Source of the DNA: Planctomycetales bacterium | GTDB taxonomy: Bacteria > Planctomycetota > Phycisphaerae > SM23-33 | NCBI GenBank assembly: GCA_030642005.1 | Contig: DAOWOP010000036.1 | Span: 1-18,722, forward strand | DNA length: 18,722 nucleotides | Direction of reading: 5' to 3' | Part shown: positions 14,051 through 18,722 of the stretch, piece by piece | How the letters are laid out: the number at the start of each line of letters is the position of its first letter | Numbering within the stretch: position 1 is the stretch's first letter | The notes under the pieces: model-generated | Told to the model about the DNA's origin: nothing | The model's database searches: none | Seen by the model: only the letters and a program-made list of their open reading frames with translations | Program-made: the position numbers and the translations under genes

Positions 14051-16180
14051 TTATCCTTCCTCTTTCAGGAAAACGACTAGTCGGACCAGCCGGATGTGAT
14101 CGGTCTTGCATTTGCGGTCCTTGACGCCGAATGAGACGTCAGGCTGGTCGTATTCGACGCATACAACGGCTGCGCCGTGCTTCAGGTACGCTTCAATGGC
14201 CCGGCTTCGGCGCAACGTGCCCCGAGCGAAATAAGCGGTGTTCCGCGCCCGTGTGAACGAGATATTGCCGTATTCTCCATATCCGTAATAAGAGTAGTCA
14301 TCGCCGCGAAGCGTATTCCAGTTGTCGCGTTTTCGCGTTTGGCCGGTGAATTGCCTGGTGCTCTTAGCCGGAACGCCGGCGAAATCCATCACCATATTGT
14401 CGTTGAGGCGTATGCAGCCGCGGGCGATGGGGCAGTCGGCCAGATTGGTGATACGGACGACCACTTCTTCGCCGGTCCGTTCGACCGTCGCTGTAATCGG
14501 CAGCGTCTCGGCGGGTGATTCACACAGCAGGCATTGCATCGACCAGATGTTAATCGGCATCGAGTAGGGCAGGTTCGACCCGTCGTGCTGGAGGCAGTAG
14601 ATGTTTCTGCCTCCGAAGTCGGTGTTATAACTGCTCAGGTAATTTCCGACCGGCGCGACGCCCGACCACCACTGATCCGGCTTGAGGTTCTCCAGTTTGT
14701 AATCGTCGCTGTCCGGTGCGAACAGTCCGGCATAGGTGGTTGACCATGCAGCCTGGTTTCCCTCGATACCGTCGATGACCGAGACGACCCGCAATTGTAT
14801 ATCTCCCGCGCGGAGCGCCTGGACGCCGTAATAGGCCCCGGCGGTGAACAGGACAATGCAGGCCGATGAGGTCAACCATGTCATCGGTTGGCGGTCGAGG
14901 CGCTTCAGGACGAAGTAATCCACAGGCCCAAGCAGGACCGCCAGAAGCGTCAACAGCCCGATTACCCACCATATGCTCAACGGGCGGAGTTCTTTTATGC
15001 TCAGGAGGTGTTCCAGGACGGCATTGGCGCCTCTTTCAGCCAGACCCGTCTCGTAATCGTATCTATAGTTGTCGGAATCGGAGTAACCGCCCTCTTCAAA
15101 ACTGATTGTGCGTTGACCGGCCTTATCGGCGGATGAACCCAGAAGCGTTGCAAAACGCCTGGTCCAGAACCTGGCTGCATACTTAGGCCGGCTGACCTTC
15201 AGGGCTGACGGGTCGAATGCAAGGACGCCCACTTTCCCGAAGCCGACGAATCCCGCCGAGAAAACTGTTTCCCCGGCCCCGAACACGGCAGTGTTGTATA
15301 TTCGGGCAGCGGGTTTTGGTTTCATAGGCCGGCAGGCGACTTTGGTTCCCTCTGTCGCATTGCATCCCCACTGGTTGACGGTGGCGGCATCCAGCGTTAC
15401 ATGCTTCAATTTACCCAGTTTCACCGGCAGGAGTTTTGCTATGGGGTGTTCCGCCGGCAGGTGCCTGCCTCCGAGGACGACCAGTAACTTTCCGCCGTTG
15501 CTGACCCACCGGGCGATGGCCCGACCCTGGTGGGCGTTAATCAAGTCCAGGTCCGGGTCGTAGAGCACGAGCAGGTCGAGGCTCTGGTAGCCCGTCCAGT
15601 CCCAGGGCAGAAGGCGGGGGAGTTTCTGTTTGAGATAGACCCGCCCGTTTTCACTGCTGCTTCGGCAGACGGCGTTGTTGGGCAGTTGCACCAGGCCGAA
15701 AACCCTGCGTCCGACCATGCCGATGAGCAATTCGTTTTTGCCGACGGCCGTCAGTCTCCGGCTGGCCGAACCGTAATTCCAGAGTTCATATTTGTGGCGC
15801 CATCGCGTCCGCCCGCGGTGGTCGAGGATTTGCACCATGCAATCGGAGGCGGCGAAGGCGAATCTGGTTACCAGCGGCATCCGAAGCGGCAAGTCCGGCG
15901 TGAGAACGAACTTGTGGCTGACGGTCATCCGCGTCAGGTCGTCCTGCTGGGCAGAGAGCGTTACCGTCCCGCCGAAGGGCTTGGAGAGTTTGGCGCCAAT
16001 ACCGACCTCCACCGGCGTCCATTCCATCGGGCGATAACAGCCGTCCCACCCGACGCTGAAATCAACGTTGAATTTCGGGCCCTTGGCCTGCGAAGCCGCC
16101 GCAACCGACAGGATAACAGTCAAAATCAGTATCAAACGCGACATGCGCAACTTTCTTTCGTATATGGCGCTTATGTCCAT
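14051..16180 (-). CDS. Membrane-anchored envelope protein with amidotransferase-like fold (GldG-like, unnamed)
   Basis: A 709-aa protein. Residues about 13-31 form a signal peptide or anchor (MSRLILILTVILSVAAASQA). A long extracytoplasmic region follows, with LDLLVLYDPDLDL and GGKLLVVLGGRHL (about 201-240), a pattern of the class I amidotransferase-like fold of DUF4350/GldG-type proteins, without a catalytic triad that I can see. Two helices (about 402-422 and 434-454) flank GPVDYFVLKRL, and about 250 residues follow. The start at 16180 overlaps the VWA stop (TGATG), indicating coupling; an ATG at 16144 would give a shorter signal peptide. The open frame extends 200 codons further upstream, but that part is out-of-frame reading of the VWA gene. 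Likely partner of the ABC transporter. Confidence 0.8.
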   Translation of the reverse strand: MDISAIYERKLRMSRLILILTVILSVAAASQAKGPKFNVDFSVGWDGCYRPMEWTPVEVGIGAKLSKPFGGTVTLSAQQDDLTRMTVSHKFVLTPDLPLRMPLVTRFAFAASDCMVQILDHRGRTRWRHKYELWNYGSASRRLTAVGKNELLIGMVGRRVFGLVQLPNNAVCRSSSENGRVYLKQKLPRLLPWDWTGYQSLDLLVLYDPDLDLINAHQGRAIARWVSNGGKLLVVLGGRHLPAEHPIAKLLPVKLGKLKHVTLDAATVNQWGCNATEGTKVACRPMKPKPAARIYNTAVFGAGETVFSAGFVGFGKVGVLAFDPSALKVSRPKYAARFWTRRFATLLGSSADKAGQRTISFEEGGYSDSDNYRYDYETGLAERGANAVLEHLLSIKELRPLSIWWVIGLLTLLAVLLGPVDYFVLKRLDRQPMTWLTSSACIVLFTAGAYYGVQALRAGDIQLRVVSVIDGIEGNQAAWSTTYAGLFAPDSDDYKLENLKPDQWWSGVAPVGNYLSSYNTDFGGRNIYCLQHDGSNLPYSMPINIWSMQCLLCESPAETLPITATVERTGEEVVVRITNLADCPIARGCIRLNDNMVMDFAGVPAKSTRQFTGQTRKRDNWNTLRGDDYSYYGYGEYGNISFTRARNTAYFARGTLRRSRAIEAYLKHGAAVVCVEYDQPDVSFGVKDRKCKTDHIRLVRLVVFLKEEG

Positions 16181-18150
16181 CACAGCCGAACCTTTGAATT
16201 GTACACGAACCACTCCAGGCATACCAGCGCCAGCGCCAGCATTGCCAGCCAGGGCCAGATCGGTACGTTGGACCTGCCGGCAGGCCCTTTTTTCGCTTCG
16301 ATCCGCTGGCCTGAAAGGACGATTTCGCGGACCGGCTCGATATCGCTTTCGTCGGCGTCCAGGAGGTTGACGGCGAAATGTTTCGGCTGATTCGCCCCTG
16401 CGATGCTTACGCGATATACGCCCGCACGGTCGGTTCCGGGGAAGCGGAACACGCCGGTCGCATCGGTTTTGAATTTTCGGCCTGCAAAACCGGGCCCGCT
16501 GATTTCGACGTCCGTCTCGACCGGCAGGCCTTCGAGAGTGATAGCCCGACCCGCCTGTAACATGCCCTGCCGGACCTGTCCGATCTCCAGGCCGAGGTAG
16601 TGCATCGCGTTGTAACAGAACATCACGAATCCCGGCTCGAAAGGCCAGTTCGTCTCCATCACGTCGAAGCCCACCACCAGCACGGCGCTGCCGGACCTTC
16701 GCACGATTGCGATGGCCGGCGTTTCGGGGAATTCGGCCAGGACCTCGGCGTCCCTCGGCAGTAACATCCGCCGGCACTTCGAGACGAACAGGTTATCCAG
16801 ATTGACGAATTGCAACACCGGATGCCTCTGACGCCAATCGACGACGACCTGATTTTTGAGTCGGTCTTTGGCTTCCACGCCTATTCCCCGTGGCGGCAGG
16901 CCGAAGACCAGGTACCGACCCCTCGGCAGGGCGTCAGGGACGTAATTGTCCAGAACGATGACGTCGTAGATCGGAGCGATGCTCATTGCGGCATGGTCCA
17001 TCGCGTCGAAGTCGGCCGGCATGCAGACGTCCATGCGGGCCGGCGAACAGGCGTGCAATGCCGAAGTTAACACCGAGTTACCCTTTGTAACCAGCAGTAC
17101 GGTCAGTTTTTTCGGCGGGGCCAGGATTGCCCAGGCTGCATCGTCGCAGGCCAATACGTCAGGGCGGAGTTGCCGGACCTCAATGACGCCGGCTCCGGCG
17201 TGCTTCAGCGCGAATGAGATAGATACCTTGCCCGCCGTGGCGGGTTTATTGTCGGCGGCGGGTTTGCGGGGCGGGACCGTTACGGACCGCACCACGCGAA
17301 CGTTGCCGTCGATGCTGAGTTGCACGTCGGACCTTACCGACGACGGGCTGAAATTCGACACCGTGGCGAAGACGTCCACCTGTTCGGGCGATTCGTATGA
17401 CCGCCTGGCCTGAAGGGCGGTTATCGCGACGTTTTCAGTAGATCGCCCTATACAGTGATAGTTCAAGTCGCCGCCGGCCAGGAGTATCTGCGCCAGGTCC
17501 CCGATCCGCCCGTCGCTGAACAGTTCCATCGTCGCCGGCGGCGTGGCGCTGCGGTTGTTGGCGTCTTCGCCCGGCGACTGCGCGAAGGCCTGGGCGACGG
17601 CGACGGCTTCGGCGAGCGAGGATTTACCGTCAGTCGGACGGATCGAATCTATCGCCGCCGCCAGTTGACGCTTGTCCGAGGTGAAATTGCACATCACCTT
17701 GGCGCGTGAGTCGAAGGCGACGACCATTGCCTGGTCGGAGGTGTCCTGAAGCGAGAAAGTCGTCCTGCCGCGAAGCGATTCAACTATTTGCCGGGCCTGT
17801 TTTTTGGCTTCGTCCAGGCGGGTTGGCTTGATGTCTTTGGCGCTCATACTGGCCGAGCGGTCTATCAGCAGGACGTACCTTCGCCCAGGCCCGGCCGTCA
17901 GGGACAATATAGGTCCAGCCAGTGCGAAAAGGACCGCCGTCAGCGCGAGCAGTTGCAGCAGCAGGAGAATATTCCGCCGCAATTTCTGGAACGGCGCGTT
18001 GACCTGGAGGTCGCGGACCGCTCGCTTCCACAGAAGCGTGCTGGAGACGAATTCCTCGCGCCGCTTGAGTTTCAGGAAGTACAGCAGCACCAGCAGCGGA
18101 ACAGCCACTCCTGCGGCAATCAGACCGGTTATAGGCGTCAGCCATTGCAT
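16180..18150 (-). CDS. BatA-type membrane protein with von Willebrand factor A domain
   Basis: A 656-aa protein. Residues 1-85 match the BatA/aerotolerance N-terminal region: two helices (about 8-26 and 59-83) around FLKLKRREEF and SSTLLWKRAV. The VWA domain (about 90-230) has a metal-ion site, DRSAS (97-101), with TDGKSS and FSDGR further on. A long extracytoplasmic region and a final helix (about 632-648) with a short basic tail complete it. Such proteins bind partners through the metal site. I chose the ATG at 18150 with AAAGGA about 8 bases upstream; an ATG at 18168 lies in the heptad repeat. The stop overlaps the next start (TGATG). It is the first gene of the operon visible here; MoxR and DUF58 genes often lie upstream in such clusters but are not in the window. 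Confidence 0.88.
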   Translation of the reverse strand: MQWLTPITGLIAAGVAVPLLVLLYFLKLKRREEFVSSTLLWKRAVRDLQVNAPFQKLRRNILLLLQLLALTAVLFALAGPILSLTAGPGRRYVLLIDRSASMSAKDIKPTRLDEAKKQARQIVESLRGRTTFSLQDTSDQAMVVAFDSRAKVMCNFTSDKRQLAAAIDSIRPTDGKSSLAEAVAVAQAFAQSPGEDANNRSATPPATMELFSDGRIGDLAQILLAGGDLNYHCIGRSTENVAITALQARRSYESPEQVDVFATVSNFSPSSVRSDVQLSIDGNVRVVRSVTVPPRKPAADNKPATAGKVSISFALKHAGAGVIEVRQLRPDVLACDDAAWAILAPPKKLTVLLVTKGNSVLTSALHACSPARMDVCMPADFDAMDHAAMSIAPIYDVIVLDNYVPDALPRGRYLVFGLPPRGIGVEAKDRLKNQVVVDWRQRHPVLQFVNLDNLFVSKCRRMLLPRDAEVLAEFPETPAIAIVRRSGSAVLVVGFDVMETNWPFEPGFVMFCYNAMHYLGLEIGQVRQGMLQAGRAITLEGLPVETDVEISGPGFAGRKFKTDATGVFRFPGTDRAGVYRVSIAGANQPKHFAVNLLDADESDIEPVREIVLSGQRIEAKKGPAGRSNVPIWPWLAMLALALVCLEWFVYNSKVRL

Positions 18151-18166
18151 ATCGAAATCCTTTAGC

Positions 18167-18298
18167 ATTCAGCATTCAGCAGTCAGCGATCAGCAAAAGA
18201 TAAAAGAAACATTCAGCAATCAGCAATCAGCAATCAGCAAAAGATAAAAGAAACATTCAGCAGTCAGCAAAAGATAAAAGAAACGTTCAGCGTTCAGA
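18167..18298. repeat. Heptad-repeat cluster, left side of the four-helix-bundle gene
   Basis: On the + strand the order is four heptads NNTCAGC (18167-18194), a 16-base spacer AAAAGATAAAAGAAAC (18195-18210), four heptads (18211-18238), the same spacer (18239-18254), two heptads (18255-18268), the spacer again (18269-18284), then GTTCAGC and GTTCAGA (18285-18298). All three spacers are identical. The last units overlap the 3' end of the four-helix-bundle gene and supply its TGA stop. The first heptads end two bases before the A-rich ribosome site of the VWA gene. Confidence 0.92.
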
Positions 18299-18646
18299 CC
18301 TTGTCTTTTTGATTAATGCTGCAAGCATTCGTTTGACCTCGACGATGTTGTTGTTAAGTTGTTCATAATCACGCTCTCCCACGATTCCCAGGTCGTGAGC
18401 AAGCAGCAAATGGTATTCAACTTCACTCGCCGAACCCATTGCTATCTGAAGGAAGCGGGTGAGTTCCCGGTCGCCGTTTCTTCCGCAACCTTCGGCTATA
18501 TTGGCGGGTATGGAAGCACTCGATCGCCGAATTTGACTTGTCAATCCGTACAATTCCTCCTTTGGGAATGCCTTGGAGGCTTTGTAAATCGCTAAAGTCA
18601 GTCGATGTCCTTTTTGCCAGACAGCAAGATTCCTGAAATCCTTCAA
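18287..18646 (-). CDS. Four-helix-bundle protein of the S23/IVP family
   Basis: A 119-aa protein of the 23S rRNA-intervening-sequence (TIGR02436/PF05635) family. Recognisable parts are the opening FRNLAVWQKGHRL (4-16), FPKEELYGLTSQIRRSS (27-43) and IPANIAEGCGR (46-56), with two more amphipathic helices to the end. These proteins form basic pentameric helical bundles; related ones are accessory factors of diversity-generating retroelements (Avd) or lie in rRNA intervening sequences. The biochemical role of free-standing copies is unknown. The start is TTG at 18646 with AAGGAG about 8 bases upstream. The C-terminal codons and the TGA are part of the heptad repeat. No reverse transcriptase or rRNA is in the window. 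Confidence 0.93.
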   Translation of the reverse strand: MKDFRNLAVWQKGHRLTLAIYKASKAFPKEELYGLTSQIRRSSASIPANIAEGCGRNGDRELTRFLQIAMGSASEVEYHLLLAHDLGIVGERDYEQLNNNIVEVKRMLAALIKKTRSER

Positions 18647-18665
18647 CCCAATTCTCCTTCTGTCT

Positions 18666-18722
18666 GCTGTTCGCTGACCGCTGAATGTTTCTTTTATCTT
18701 TTGCTGATTGCTGACCGCTGAC
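18666..18722. repeat. Heptad-repeat cluster, right side, inverted
   Basis: On the + strand this reads GCTGANN: a degenerate unit (18666-18672), 18673-18679, 18680-18686, then the inverted 16-base spacer GTTTCTTTTATCTTTT (18687-18702), then 18703-18709, 18710-18716 and a partial unit to the window end. It is in opposite orientation to the cluster at 18167-18298, so the four-helix-bundle gene lies between inverted copies. The cluster may continue beyond the window. Confidence 0.88.

Noticed and set aside
16181..16777. N-terminal extension of the GldG-like gene by about 200 codons
   Set aside because: The extension is Arg/Gly-rich, resembles nothing, and reads the VWA gene in another frame. The signal peptide starts after it.
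18167..18298. CRISPR array
   Set aside because: The repeat unit is 7 bp and contiguous, the A-rich spacer is identical each time, and no cas gene is present.
18287..18646. Avd of a diversity-generating retroelement
   Set aside because: No reverse transcriptase, template repeat or variable repeat is visible in the window; the broader S23/IVP family fits better.

Overview
The window looks like bacterial chromosome from a planctomycete-like organism, possibly of the Phycisphaerae type. This is a tentative placement. It rests on the run of VWA membrane protein, large envelope protein, ABC ATPase and double-length ABC-2 permeases, on intergenic space packed with short palindromic repeats, and on a secreted zinc-ribbon/chagasin protein. 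No marker gene fixes the taxonomy. Most genes have clear Shine-Dalgarno sites. Codon-rich GC genes fill 2.3-18.2 kb, while the first 2.1 kb is visibly AT-richer.

Layout. (1) 1-2100: two strong hairpins, then a well-formed promoter with palindromes driving four small + strand genes: a basic 104-aa protein, a YaaW/UPF0174-family protein with a C-terminal zinc ribbon, a one-helix membrane peptide and a 61-aa acidic peptide. This looks like an acquired cassette. (2) 2291-4882 (-): the disaggregase ClpB, bounded by repeats at both ends. (3) 5338-6564 (+): a secreted protein with four CxxC pairs, a duplicated domain and a C-terminal chagasin-like (I42) domain. (4) 6707-8110 (-): a PurF-like protein that has lost the glutaminase nucleophile but keeps the presumed Fe-S ligands and PRPP loop. 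(5) 8478-9222 (-): a possible gene remnant and a DUF433/DUF5615 toxin-antitoxin pair. (6) 9351-18150 (-): a five-gene operon of BatA/VWA protein, GldG-like envelope protein with a predicted amidotransferase-like fold, ABC ATPase and two paralogous permeases each made of two fused halves. It is probably one envelope machine, with the ATPase driving the permeases and the first two proteins acting as membrane-anchored partners on the outer face. (7) 18167-18722: a four-helix-bundle (S23/IVP) gene lying between inverted clusters of a 7-bp repeat.

The most unusual feature is this heptad repeat family (consensus NNTCAGC). It occurs at four sites: two solo inverted pairs (4901-4975 and 13052-13122) and the two clusters that flank the four-helix-bundle gene in inverted orientation. 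A constant 16-bp A-rich spacer separates heptad blocks in the clusters around the gene. This suggests an undescribed small element in which the gene-bearing copy is the full form and the solo hairpins are gene-less derivatives. At least five further palindromic repeat families fill the remaining gaps, several of them touching stop codons.
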